Part shown: positions 41,940 to 49,881 of the stretch, piece after piece
How positions within the stretch are numbered: the first letter of the stretch is position 1
Layout: each line of letters begins with the position of its first letter
Source of the DNA: Shinella yambaruensis
Lineage (GTDB): Bacteria; Pseudomonadota; Alphaproteobacteria; Rhizobiales; Rhizobiaceae
Direction of reading: 5' to 3'
Assembly (NCBI RefSeq): GCF_022899355.1
Contig: NZ_JALJCK010000016.1
Location: forward strand, 1 to 64,000
Length of the DNA stretch: 64,000 nucleotides
Notes under the pieces: generated by a model
What the model was told of the DNA's origin: nothing
The model's database searches: none
Seen by the model: the letters and a program-made list of their open reading frames with translations, nothing else
Position numbers and translations under genes: made by a program

Positions 41940-42994
41940 GCCGCCGACGGCGGGTAGGACTTGCCGCTTTCCGGGGAAAGCCAGGTGATGCGGTTCCGGT
42001 CGGGCCTGAGGCCGATCACGTCGCCGCTCCGGACCGCTTCGGACGGCGGCAGGACGACGCGGGCGGGCTGCCCCTGGATCGAGCCTGTCAGGAGGAGATG
42101 CGAGCCCATCGGCTCCGCCACCCTGACCTGCATCTCCAATCCGGCCTCGCGCGGCACAAGCGCCACGGCCTCGCCGCGAAGGCCGAGCACCACGCTGTCG
42201 CCGGCGCCTTGCGGCACGGACAATTGTTCCGCGCCCGCGGCCACATGGCCGCGCTCCACCGGCACGGTGATGAAGTTCATCGGCGGATTGCCGATGAAGC
42301 CGCCGACGAAGCGCGTGGCGGGATGGTTGTAGATCTCCACCGGATCACCCACCTGCTCGACCACGCCGCCGTGCATCACCGCGATGCGGTCGGAAAGACC
42401 CATGGCCTCCGTCTGGTCGTGCGTCACGTAGATCGTCGTGGTGCCGGCCGCCTGCAGCACCGTCTTGAGCTCGGTGCGCATCTCCAGGCGCAGAAGGGCG
42501 TCGAGGTTGGAGAGCGGCTCGTCCATCAGCAGCACCTTCGGCTCGACGGCCAGCGCCCGGGCGACGGCCACGCGCTGGCGCTGGCCGCCCGAAAGCTTGT
42601 TCGGATAGCGGTCGAGATAGGGCTCGATGTGGAGAAGGCCGGCCGCCTTCTCCACCTGCTTCTTCACGCGTGCCTCGTCGGCCTTCTGCATGCGCAGGCC
42701 GAAGGCGACGTTTTCGTAGACGGTCATGTGCGGGAAGACGGCGTAGTTCTGGAAGACCATCGCAAGGCCGCGCTCCTTCGGCGGCAGGCCGATGATCGAG
42801 CGGTCGCCGATGCGGATATCGCCGGCGGTCGCGGTTTCGAGCCCGGCGATGATGCGCAAGAGCGTGGTCTTGCCGCAGCCCGAAGGGCCGAGCAGGGAGA
42901 CGAACTCGCCGTCGTTGATCGTCAGCGAGACCTCTTTCAGGGCCTCGAAGGCGCCGAAGGCCTTGCGGATGCGGTCTATGACAATATTGGCCAT
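41936..42994 (-). CDS. Carbohydrate ABC transporter ATP-binding protein (MalK/UgpC family)
   Basis: A 352-residue ATPase with Walker A LLGPSGCGKTTLLRIIAGLE, Q-loop MVFQNYAVFPHMTV, signature KLSGGQRQRVAVARAL, Walker B VLLMDEPLSNLDALL and switch VTHDQTEAM. The C-terminal TOBE/OB regulatory region (from about 240) is that of MalK/UgpC. It lies after the two permeases and is coupled by overlap to the glycosidase. Confidence 0.92.
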   Translation of the reverse strand: MANIVIDRIRKAFGAFEALKEVSLTINDGEFVSLLGPSGCGKTTLLRIIAGLETATAGDIRIGDRSIIGLPPKERGLAMVFQNYAVFPHMTVYENVAFGLRMQKADEARVKKQVEKAAGLLHIEPYLDRYPNKLSGGQRQRVAVARALAVEPKVLLMDEPLSNLDALLRLEMRTELKTVLQAAGTTTIYVTHDQTEAMGLSDRIAVMHGGVVEQVGDPVEIYNHPATRFVGGFIGNPPMNFITVPVERGHVAAGAEQLSVPQGAGDSVVLGLRGEAVALVPREAGLEMQVRVAEPMGSHLLLTGSIQGQPARVVLPPSEAVRSGDVIGLRPDRNRITWLSPESGKSYPPSAA

Positions 42995-43006
42995 GGCTTG
43001 GTCCCG

Positions 43007-43840
43007 TTATTTCGAGGAAATGCCCCAGATCGCGAACAGGTAGCGCCTGACCGCGAAGATGAAGATGACCGAGGGGAGGATGAGAAGGAGGCCGCCCGCG
43101 AAGCGGTAGTGCATCGGGCTTTCCGACAGGACCGTCAGCAGGTAGGCCGTCAGGGTGCGGTTGCGCACCGTCAGAACGGACGCCGCGAACACCTCGTTCC
43201 ACGAGATGACGAAGGCGAAGACGGCCGTGGCGACGATGCCGGGCAGTGCCAGCGGCACCACCACCTTGAAGAAGGCCTGGATGCGCGTGCAGCCGAACAC
43301 CCAGGCGGCTTCCTCCAGTTCCCGCGGCACGCCGAGGAAGATGCCCTGCGTGACGAGGGCGGCGAAGGGCAGCGCCAGCACCGTGTGGATGAGACCGACG
43401 CCGACGATCGTGTCGTAGAGCCCGAGCCGGATGAAGGAGACGGTAAGCGGCAAAGCGAGGATCGCGAGCGGAAAGGCGCGGGTGAGGAGAACGAGCAGCC
43501 GATAGCCGTCCTTGCCGGGGAAGGTGTAGCGGGCGAGCGCATAGCCGGCGGGCGCGCCGAGCAGGATCGACAGCGTCACGGTGATGCCGGCCGCGCCGAG
43601 CGAGTTGAGGAAGCTCTGGACGACGCCCTCGGTCTTCAAGAACAGAAGGAAAGGCTCGATCGACAGGCCGGTGGGCAGGCCGGTCTTCGGCCATTGGTAG
43701 ACGCCCGTGCGCCCGCCGAGCGCGCCGATCGCCACCAGATAGATGGGAACGATGACCCAGGCGCAGAGCGCGACGATGCCGCTCCACAGAAGGAGCCGGC
43801 GCGAGGAGGAAAATCCCGCAGTCTTCATGGCTGTGCTCAT
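43007..43840 (-). CDS. Carbohydrate ABC transporter permease (MalG-like)
   Basis: A 277-residue membrane protein with six predicted helices. The EAA loop reads ELEEAAWVFGCTRIQAFFKV, with the following PLALPGIVATAVFAFVISWN. The start at 43840 overlaps the upstream permease stop by four bases. Together with the MalF-like partner it forms the channel. The longer frame that continues to 44593 is a shadow. Confidence 0.9.
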   Translation of the reverse strand: MSTAMKTAGFSSSRRLLLWSGIVALCAWVIVPIYLVAIGALGGRTGVYQWPKTGLPTGLSIEPFLLFLKTEGVVQSFLNSLGAAGITVTLSILLGAPAGYALARYTFPGKDGYRLLVLLTRAFPLAILALPLTVSFIRLGLYDTIVGVGLIHTVLALPFAALVTQGIFLGVPRELEEAAWVFGCTRIQAFFKVVVPLALPGIVATAVFAFVISWNEVFAASVLTVRNRTLTAYLLTVLSESPMHYRFAGGLLLILPSVIFIFAVRRYLFAIWGISSK

Positions 43841-44688
43841 GGCAGGCGCTCCGGATCGACCTTGACGATCTTGAGATAGACGAGGGTGGCGGCAAGCGAG
43901 ATGACCATGATGAGCACCGCATAGGCAGCGGCCACGCCATAGTTCTGGTTCTGGTTCTGCCAGGCATAGGCCTCGCCGACGAGGACCGGGAAATTGCGCC
44001 CGCCGAGCGCGTAGACGACGGCGAAGACCTCGAAGGCGAGAACCGTGCGCAGGATGAGCGCCGATTGCAGCGCCGGGCGGATGAGCGGCAGGGTGATGCG
44101 CCAGAAGCGCGTCCACGGGCCGGCGCCGAAGACCTCGGCCGCCTCGCGGAACTCCTTCGGCACCTGGTTGAGGCCGGCGACGATGATGACCATGACGATC
44201 GCCGTGCCGCGCCAGATCTCGGCGATCGCGATGCCGATGAAGAGCGCCACCGGCGTCTGGTAGGTGAGCCAGGCGGTCTGCCGCTCGATCAGCCCGAGGC
44301 CGAAGAGCAGCGAGTTGAGATAGCCGGTGTTCTGCAGGATCGCGAGCCAGACCATGCCGGCCGCAAGATCGGAGATGCCGAGCGGAATAGTCCAGATCCA
44401 CAGGATCGTCTCGCGCCCCGCGCCGATCTTCGAGACCAGCGTGCCCATGGCAAGGGCGATGGCGATCTGCACGGGGATGACGGCGAGCGCCAGCAGGAAC
44501 GTGTTCTGCACGGACCGGGCGAAATTGATGTCGCCCGCCATCGTGCGGATATTGGCAAGCGACGGCGCGCCGTTTTCCGACAGCGCGAGCCACACGGTCT
44601 GCACCAGCGGCACCACGAAGAGCAGGGCGAGAAAGGCGACGGATGGCAGTATCAGGGCATAGGGTAGCCAGGGGCGATCATTGGTCAT
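43837..44688 (-). CDS. Carbohydrate ABC transporter permease (MalF-like)
   Basis: A 283-residue membrane protein. The N-terminal helix reads PYALILPSVAFLALLFVVPL, and the EAA loop EFREAAEVFGAGPWTRFWRI is followed by TLPLIRPALQSALILR. The start at 44688 follows a 123-base gap that contains a strong hairpin after the binding-protein gene. Confidence 0.9.
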   Translation of the reverse strand: MTNDRPWLPYALILPSVAFLALLFVVPLVQTVWLALSENGAPSLANIRTMAGDINFARSVQNTFLLALAVIPVQIAIALAMGTLVSKIGAGRETILWIWTIPLGISDLAAGMVWLAILQNTGYLNSLLFGLGLIERQTAWLTYQTPVALFIGIAIAEIWRGTAIVMVIIVAGLNQVPKEFREAAEVFGAGPWTRFWRITLPLIRPALQSALILRTVLAFEVFAVVYALGGRNFPVLVGEAYAWQNQNQNYGVAAAYAVLIMVISLAATLVYLKIVKVDPERLP

Positions 44689-44769
44689 GGGCTCTTGCCT
44701 CGCAGGACATGCAGCGCACCGCGAGCGGAGGCGGCCTCTGGCCCTCCGCCCCGGCAGGACGCCTGGGAT

Positions 44770-44795
44770 GCGGCCGGGCACGAAGGCCCGGCCGC
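44770..44795 (-). promoter_or_regulatory. Perfect 10-bp intercistronic hairpin
   Basis: GCGGCCGGGC (44770-44779) and GCCCGGCCGC (44786-44795) flank a six-base loop, 17 bases after the sugar-binding-protein stop on the minus strand and before the permeases. No U-tract follows. It is likely to stabilise the binding-protein mRNA, as known for malE. Confidence 0.6.
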
Positions 44796-44811
44796 GGTTG
44801 CCTTGGGAGGC

Positions 44812-46089
44812 TTATTCCACCGGGCAGGCACCATCGCTTGCGGCATCCGGCGCCCAGCAGGCCGCACCGGTGTCAGCCATCAGCTTGGCAAGCACGTCGC
44901 CCTGGGATTTCAGGACATCGGCGATAGGCTCGTTCTGCAGGACGATGCGCTGGAAGCTGTCCATGTAGACCTTGTTGAACTCGCCGCCCTTGTCGCCGAG
45001 GCCGACGGGAAGCAGCGAGATGACCGCATCCTCGGCCGACTGCGTCGCCTTGACCGCGCCGGCCAGAAGCGCGACGCCCGGATCGAGATCCGTCGGCAGG
45101 TCGATATTGAGGGTCGGGAAGAAGCCGACATGCGTGGCGGTCAGGAGCTGCGTATCCGGTTTCGTCAGATGCTCGATGACGGCGGTCGCTCCGGCCACAT
45201 CCGGTGCGCCCTTGGGGATCGCAAGGCCGGCGATGACCGGCATGTATCCCCGCCCCTTCGAGCCGGCCGGCGCCGGGAAGACGACATAGTCGTCGGGCGC
45301 GGCGGAGATCGCATTCTTGAGGCGCGCGACGTGATCCCATGCAACCATCACCTCGCCCGCGGCGAGCGGCTCCTGCATGAAGTCGTAGTTGGTGGAGTTC
45401 GGCGTCACGACCGACCAGAGCTCCTTGAACGTCTCCCAGCCGGCGACCGCATCGGCATTGCGGAAGGTCCGCACCACCCCTCCCGTGAAGGACGGATAGA
45501 AATAGCCCTCGAAATACCGCGCCATCAGCCCCTTCGGACCGGCCGGGAAACCGATCTGCGGCTGGCCCGTCGCCTCCTGCATCGCCTTGCCCCAGGCGAT
45601 GAGCTGGTCGTAGGTCAGCGCCTTCACATCGGCGCCTTCCGGCAGGTATTTCAGCGCATCCTTGTGGGCGGCCATCACATAGGTCGCCTGCAGCCAGGGA
45701 ATGTACTGCTGGCTGGACTTGCCGAGCTTGCCGAGGTCGAGGAAGGACTGCGGCATGCCGGCTTCGGCCAGTTTAGCGGCCAGCGTGTCGAGCGGCTCCA
45801 GCGCGTCCTTGTCGGCGATGGGCGACAGCTCGCCGTGAAGCGCGCCGACGAGGCTGATCGTGTGTTTGCCGGCCTGGCGCTCGGCTTCCATGCGCACGGC
45901 AAATTGCGGCGGCTCCTCGACGATGTAATCGACCGGGGCGTCAAGCCCCTTGAGGATCTCCTCGCGGACGACCGTCGCCTCCTCGATCGGGCGGAGCTGC
46001 GTGGAGAGAAAGACCGTCTGGGCGAGCGACGGCGAAGCGAGCGCCGCAACGGTCGTGGCCAGGATTCCAAATGACAGCAATCGTTTCAT
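44812..46089 (-). CDS. Carbohydrate ABC transporter substrate-binding protein (SBP_bac_1 family)
   Basis: A 425-residue periplasmic protein. A signal peptide (MKRLLSFGILATTVAALASP) ends at SLAQ. The mature part has the extracellular solute-binding family 1 layout (LTYDQLIAWGKAMQEATGQP, MVAWDHVARLKNA, GYMPVIAGLAIPKGAPD, ATHVGFFPTLNIDL). The two Cys near the C-terminus (AACWAPDAASDGACPVE) may form a disulfide. It follows the LacI gene by 31 bases, so the two share a transcript. Confidence 0.9.
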   Translation of the reverse strand: MKRLLSFGILATTVAALASPSLAQTVFLSTQLRPIEEATVVREEILKGLDAPVDYIVEEPPQFAVRMEAERQAGKHTISLVGALHGELSPIADKDALEPLDTLAAKLAEAGMPQSFLDLGKLGKSSQQYIPWLQATYVMAAHKDALKYLPEGADVKALTYDQLIAWGKAMQEATGQPQIGFPAGPKGLMARYFEGYFYPSFTGGVVRTFRNADAVAGWETFKELWSVVTPNSTNYDFMQEPLAAGEVMVAWDHVARLKNAISAAPDDYVVFPAPAGSKGRGYMPVIAGLAIPKGAPDVAGATAVIEHLTKPDTQLLTATHVGFFPTLNIDLPTDLDPGVALLAGAVKATQSAEDAVISLLPVGLGDKGGEFNKVYMDSFQRIVLQNEPIADVLKSQGDVLAKLMADTGAACWAPDAASDGACPVE

Positions 46090-46120
46090 GTTCTCCTCCT
46101 TATCAACGATGTAAGTGCGC

Positions 46121-47131
46121 TCAGCGCGTCAGCGCGCTGCGGCGATGGCTCTCGCGATCGACGAATTCGATGCCATGCAGCTCCTGCAGGGTTTCCGCCG
46201 GCTCGCCGGCAATGGCGCGCAGCAGGAGCGAGGCGAAGTTCGCGCCGAGATTCTCCCCCGTCATGCGCATGGTCGACAGCGGCGGACTGGTGAACGCGCC
46301 CATCGGCAGATCGTCGTGCGCGACGACGTCGACCGCCGCGCCGCCCCCCACTTCGCGCAGCGCCCGGAGCGCGCCGATCGCCATCTCGTCCGTCGCGCAG
46401 ACGAGCGCGGTCGGCCGATCGGGCCGGCCGAGCAATTCGAGCGCCGCCCGGTAGCCGCCCTGTTCTATCGGCACGCCCTCGGCGCAAAGATCGGCGTCAA
46501 GGCCGAGCTCCTCCATGGCCGCCTGCCAGCCGCAGCGCCGGACATGGGCGAAATAGTATTCCTGCGGCCCGGCGATATGGCCGATGCGGCGATGGCCGGC
46601 GGCGTGGAAGCGCATCGTTGCCCGGTGAAAGCCGGCAAAGCCGTCGCCATCGATGAAGGGATGGGGCACGGGCGATTCCGTCCGACCGTTGGTCACGAAG
46701 GGAATACCCCGCGACTGCAGGAATTCGACGCGCTCGTCCTGCCGCCTGGTTCGCACGAGAAGCATGGCGTCGACGCGGCGGCCATCGACGAAGCGCTGGC
46801 AGAGTTCCAGTTCGCTTTCGCCACGCGGGACCGGGGCGATCACCAGGTTGAGGCCCGCATTGGCCAGGTGCTCGGCGCAGCCCGTCAGCATGTCCAGGAA
46901 GTGCGGCGGGCCGATATGGCCGGGATCGCTCGGCAGCGGAACGGCGACCAGCTCGGCCCGCTGCTTGCGCAGCCGGCGCGCCCAGGCGTTCGGGTGGTAT
47001 CCGGCCTTCTCGGCGGCCAGGCGCACGCGCTCCCGCGTGGCGGCGGATACATCGGGATAGCCGTCCAGGGCCCGCGAAACCGTTGTGATCGACAGGCCGA
47101 GAGCCTTCGCAAGTTGCTTGATGTTGGACAT
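46121..47131 (-). CDS. LacI-family transcriptional repressor
   Basis: A 336-residue repressor. The N-terminal HTH and hinge read IKQLAKALGLSITTVSRALD, then GYPDVSAATRERV, followed by a sugar-binding core (LVAVPLPSDPGHIGPPHFLD, ALVCATDEMAIGALRALREV). It is the first gene of the sugar ABC-glycosidase operon, downstream of two AACGTT-centred operators, so it probably represses itself and the operon until the glycoside or its product binds. Confidence 0.92.
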   Translation of the reverse strand: MSNIKQLAKALGLSITTVSRALDGYPDVSAATRERVRLAAEKAGYHPNAWARRLRKQRAELVAVPLPSDPGHIGPPHFLDMLTGCAEHLANAGLNLVIAPVPRGESELELCQRFVDGRRVDAMLLVRTRRQDERVEFLQSRGIPFVTNGRTESPVPHPFIDGDGFAGFHRATMRFHAAGHRRIGHIAGPQEYYFAHVRRCGWQAAMEELGLDADLCAEGVPIEQGGYRAALELLGRPDRPTALVCATDEMAIGALRALREVGGGAAVDVVAHDDLPMGAFTSPPLSTMRMTGENLGANFASLLLRAIAGEPAETLQELHGIEFVDRESHRRSALTR

Positions 47132-47161
47132 GCCATTCCTCCCGAGGGCCTATTTGATTCC

Positions 47162-47198
47162 CCAAAACGTTTTGGACGTCAAGCCCAAAACGTTTTGG
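47162..47198. promoter_or_regulatory. Twin LacI-type operators
   Basis: The 14-bp palindrome CCAAAACGTTTTGG occurs twice, at 47162-47175 and 47185-47198. The centres are 23 bp apart, 30-60 bases upstream of the lacI-type start. The central CG and the AACGTT core are the LacI/GalR consensus. Tandem full sites imply cooperative repression of the promoter between or across them. Confidence 0.85.
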
Positions 47199-47235
47199 GG
47201 AATTGGCGGTGCGCTTCGCCGCGGTCTTCCATATC

Positions 47236-47405
47236 GAAGGAGACGGTCGGCGCCGTCCTCCTCTACCTTCTGCACGATGCGGGGCTGATGCGGCATGTCG
47301 ACTACATCGTCGAGTGCATCGGGGTCGACCCTGTGGCGCCGGGCTCGGATTTCGACGGCACGGTCATTTCGGACGACATGAAGGACGCTGCCGACCTGCG
47401 ACCAT
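47236..47405 (+). pseudogene. Remnant of a peptidase M19 dipeptidase gene
   Basis: A plus-strand frame reads VGAVLLYLLHDAGLMRHVDY, then IVECIGVDPVAPGSDFDGTV and ISDDMKDAADL before a stop. The segment HVDY...GVDPVAPGSDFDG matches the C-terminal part of M19 dipeptidases, where GSDFDG carries the active-site Asp. No start codon, N-terminal half or ribosome-binding site is present, so this is gene debris. Confidence 0.6.
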
Positions 47406-47429
47406 GATGACGTTCTCGCGCATGCCGCG

Positions 47430-47640
47430 CAGAACCGGATCAAGGTGCCCTATCTGGGCTACGGCCAGGCCTCGTTCTTCGGCACCGCCCTGCGGCTTTC
47501 GCCGACAGGCCGTTCCAACGCCACACGGTGCACGAAAACTCGATCAGCGTCGGCCTGCGCGAGGTCGCCTCACACGGCCGGGGTCCGTGCTGGCTGCCCC
47601 GAGATGCTCGTGAAGGAAAATCTTGCCGAACAGCGCCACG
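47430..47640 (+). pseudogene. Frameshifted remnant of a LysR C-terminal domain
   Basis: One frame gives YLGYGQASFFGTALRL and the next frame continues FQRHTVHENSISVGLREVAS, then HGRGPCWLPRDA. Together these match the end of a LysR substrate domain (SFFG..L, then VHENSI..GLREVASHGRG.CWLP). The join needs a frameshift near 47510, and the HTH half is absent. It abuts the M19 remnant, so two unrelated genes were truncated here. Confidence 0.55.
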
Positions 47641-47645
47641 ACGCC

Positions 47646-48515
47646 TCAGGCTTGAGCCTTGATGGTCATGCGACCATAGGCAACGAGGCCGAAGCCGGTC
47701 GCATACATCAAAAGGCCGAACAATGCCGGCGGTACGGCCACTTCCGGCGAGTGCATCATGGTGATTGCGAGAACCATGCCGATCGCCGCGTTTCGAATGC
47801 TGATCGAAAGGGTCACCGTGACGGCCTCGGCGGCAGACAGGCCAAGCACCCGTGAACCCAGCAAACCGAGGGCGATCGCGCAGAAAACCAGGGCGATGAC
47901 CGCCGGCCCCGCATTGACGAGGATCTCCAGCCATCGCTCATACACCGAAATACCGATTCCGACGATCAGTGCCACCAGCACCACCAGGCCAAAGGCGCCG
48001 ACCAGCTTTTCCGCGCGGACGGCGAGAGCAGGCGCCTTGTGCCGGATCCCCATGCCGACGATCACGGGAAACAGGATGATCGTGATCATCACCCCGATCG
48101 TGCGCAGCACCGGAAGGTAGATGCGGGCATCGCCGTCACTCAGGCGCTCGATCGCGAAATTGGCGAAAAGCGGCAGCGTCGCAATCGCGACCAGGCTGCC
48201 GACGGCGCTCAACGCGATCGACAACGCCAAGTCCCCCCGCGCGAGGTAGGAAAACAGGCTGGACGTGGTTCCGATCGGGCAAGCGGCAACGATAACGAGA
48301 CCGACCGCGATTTCCGGCGGCAGGCCCATGAGCACGGCAAGCGACAGACCCACCAGCGGAAGAAGCAGGAGTGCGGCCGCGATGCCCCAGATCAGGGCCT
48401 TCGGCCGCATGGCCACGCGGTGGAAATCAACGGGGGCGAGCGTCATGCCGATGCCCGTCATGATGATGAAGACGGCAACCGGCAGGCCGATGTCGATGAG
48501 GACGGACTGTTCCAT
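47646..48515 (-). CDS. Bile acid:sodium symporter family (SBF) transporter
   Basis: A 289-residue membrane protein with about nine hydrophobic helices. Family landmarks are DIGLPVAVFIIMTGIGMTL at the N-terminus, GLVIVAACPIGTTSSLFSYL (substrate/Na+ region, near 72-92) and TVTLSISIRNAAIGMVLAIT (crossover helix). Substrates of bacterial SBF proteins include bile acids, pantoate and other organic anions; this one is not identifiable. It stands alone between gene remnants and starts at 48515. Confidence 0.86.
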   Translation of the reverse strand: MEQSVLIDIGLPVAVFIIMTGIGMTLAPVDFHRVAMRPKALIWGIAAALLLLPLVGLSLAVLMGLPPEIAVGLVIVAACPIGTTSSLFSYLARGDLALSIALSAVGSLVAIATLPLFANFAIERLSDGDARIYLPVLRTIGVMITIILFPVIVGMGIRHKAPALAVRAEKLVGAFGLVVLVALIVGIGISVYERWLEILVNAGPAVIALVFCAIALGLLGSRVLGLSAAEAVTVTLSISIRNAAIGMVLAITMMHSPEVAVPPALFGLLMYATGFGLVAYGRMTIKAQA

Positions 48516-49097
48516 GCGACTGCTCTTTCCAACAGAGGCGTTACGGTCCCGCCCGGTCGCCTAGCTTTGATCCATCGGCCCCCGGAATGCAACCGGCCTG
48601 TGTCGCGCATCCCGGCCGGCACGCCGAAGCCCAGCCCGTCGCCATCATGGTGACGGCAAGGCCACCGAGCAGCGTGCGCTCCGGCCGCGCCCGGCCGTGC
48701 ACGAGCACAAGGCCGATGCCCGCCGAGACGGTGAAGGCGCCGGCCGCCGCGCCGATGGAGAAAAGGACCGGAACGAGCGATTGGAGGTGCGGCCGAGACC
48801 CGGGTTTCCTTTACCGCCATTGCGCTCATGAAAGCCTGCCCCAAATATGATGAATTCATATTTTTGCAGGCGCCGCGTGACAAGCCCAATAGCAGACGCC
48901 CGGCGCGGGGGCTCCAGCCTCCCGCAGGTGGCATTGCTGCACGGGCGTGGGAACAGGCCTTCGGCCACGTCGTCAAGGAGAATGTCGGTGGCGGTTTCCT
49001 TCATCGCAGGCGTCCAGCGATTTTGAGGAAAGATGGGATCAGCCTTGCCATGGCCGATCACGGCCATCGGGATCATCTTGCTGCTTGTACTTGCTCG
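48516..49097. other. 582-base stretch with no convincing gene
   Basis: No frame on either strand has a coherent family match. On the minus strand there are fragments in different frames that look degraded: a hydrophobic piece (LFSIGAAAGAFTVSAGIGLV, then a GGLAVTMMATGWAS tail) near 48640-48790, a start-like MSAMAVKETRVSAAPP near 48830, and MIPMAVIGHGKADPIF beside the TetR gene. I read it as decayed coding sequence, consistent with the remnants on the other side of the SBF gene. Confidence 0.45.
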
Positions 49098-49733
49098 TCA
49101 ATCGTCCGCGGCTGCCCGGAGGTAAGCCCTCGACAAAAGGCGGGCCTCCTCGCGAAATCTGCTGAGCACCTCGGGCCCTGAAGCCAGGGCGCCGAAGCTT
49201 CCGCGAGAGAGCCCGGCAAGGGCTGACAGAAGCGTGAAGGCGACCCGCCCGAAATCGCCGTATCTTGCATCGGAGGCGTTTTCGAGCCCCCTTACGACAG
49301 CCGTTTCCAGCCGCTTGTAGACACCTGCGGACAATCGGAACTGATCTATCGCGCCGGCGACCCGGTAAAGAGCGGTCGTCGCATCGGGACGCGCGATCTT
49401 CACGGAGACATAGGCATCGGCGATGCCGTCGGCGAGATCGGAAAGTGGTCGTTTGGCCCCGTCGGCGCTGACGCGCTCGATCGCCTCGGCCATGTCCTCG
49501 AAATGGCGCAGCAGGATCGCATAGAGCAGCGCATCCTTGTTCGGGAAATACTGGTAGAGCGTGCCGACCGAAACCCCGGCGCGCTCTGCCACCCGTGTCG
49601 TCGTCAGCCGTGCCAGACCCTCCGAGAGCAAAACCTGAATAGCAGCCTCGTGAATGGCTTCGATAGTCGCGCCAGCGCGCGCCTGGACAGGCGGTTTTCG
49701 TGGCTTGAGTCGTTGAGGAACGGCGCTTTCCAA
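49098..49733 (-). CDS. TetR-family transcriptional regulator
   Basis: A 211-residue regulator with an N-terminal HTH (AIQVLLSEGLARLTTTRVAE, RAGVSVGTLYQYFPNKDALL) and an all-helical ligand-binding C-terminus. The start appears to be TTG at 49733; no in-frame ATG lies nearby and no strong ribosome-binding site is visible, so the first residues are uncertain. It is divergent from the TRAP receptor gene by 148 bases. The gap contains TTCAGTTATATTGAC, a weak dyad that may be its operator. Confidence 0.85.
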   Translation of the reverse strand: MESAVPQRLKPRKPPVQARAGATIEAIHEAAIQVLLSEGLARLTTTRVAERAGVSVGTLYQYFPNKDALLYAILLRHFEDMAEAIERVSADGAKRPLSDLADGIADAYVSVKIARPDATTALYRVAGAIDQFRLSAGVYKRLETAVVRGLENASDARYGDFGRVAFTLLSALAGLSRGSFGALASGPEVLSRFREEARLLSRAYLRAAADD

Positions 49734-49881
49734 ATGCGAATACCGAAGTGAAGGATTGTTCAGTTATATTGACGACATCACCTGCTGGTCAAGCGCGGCG
49801 TCCGGAGCGACGGGCAACGACAGCCTCCAGCGATGGCGTGCAAAGCTCGGTTTCAGGTCGCGGCAAGCAAAGGACAACGAG

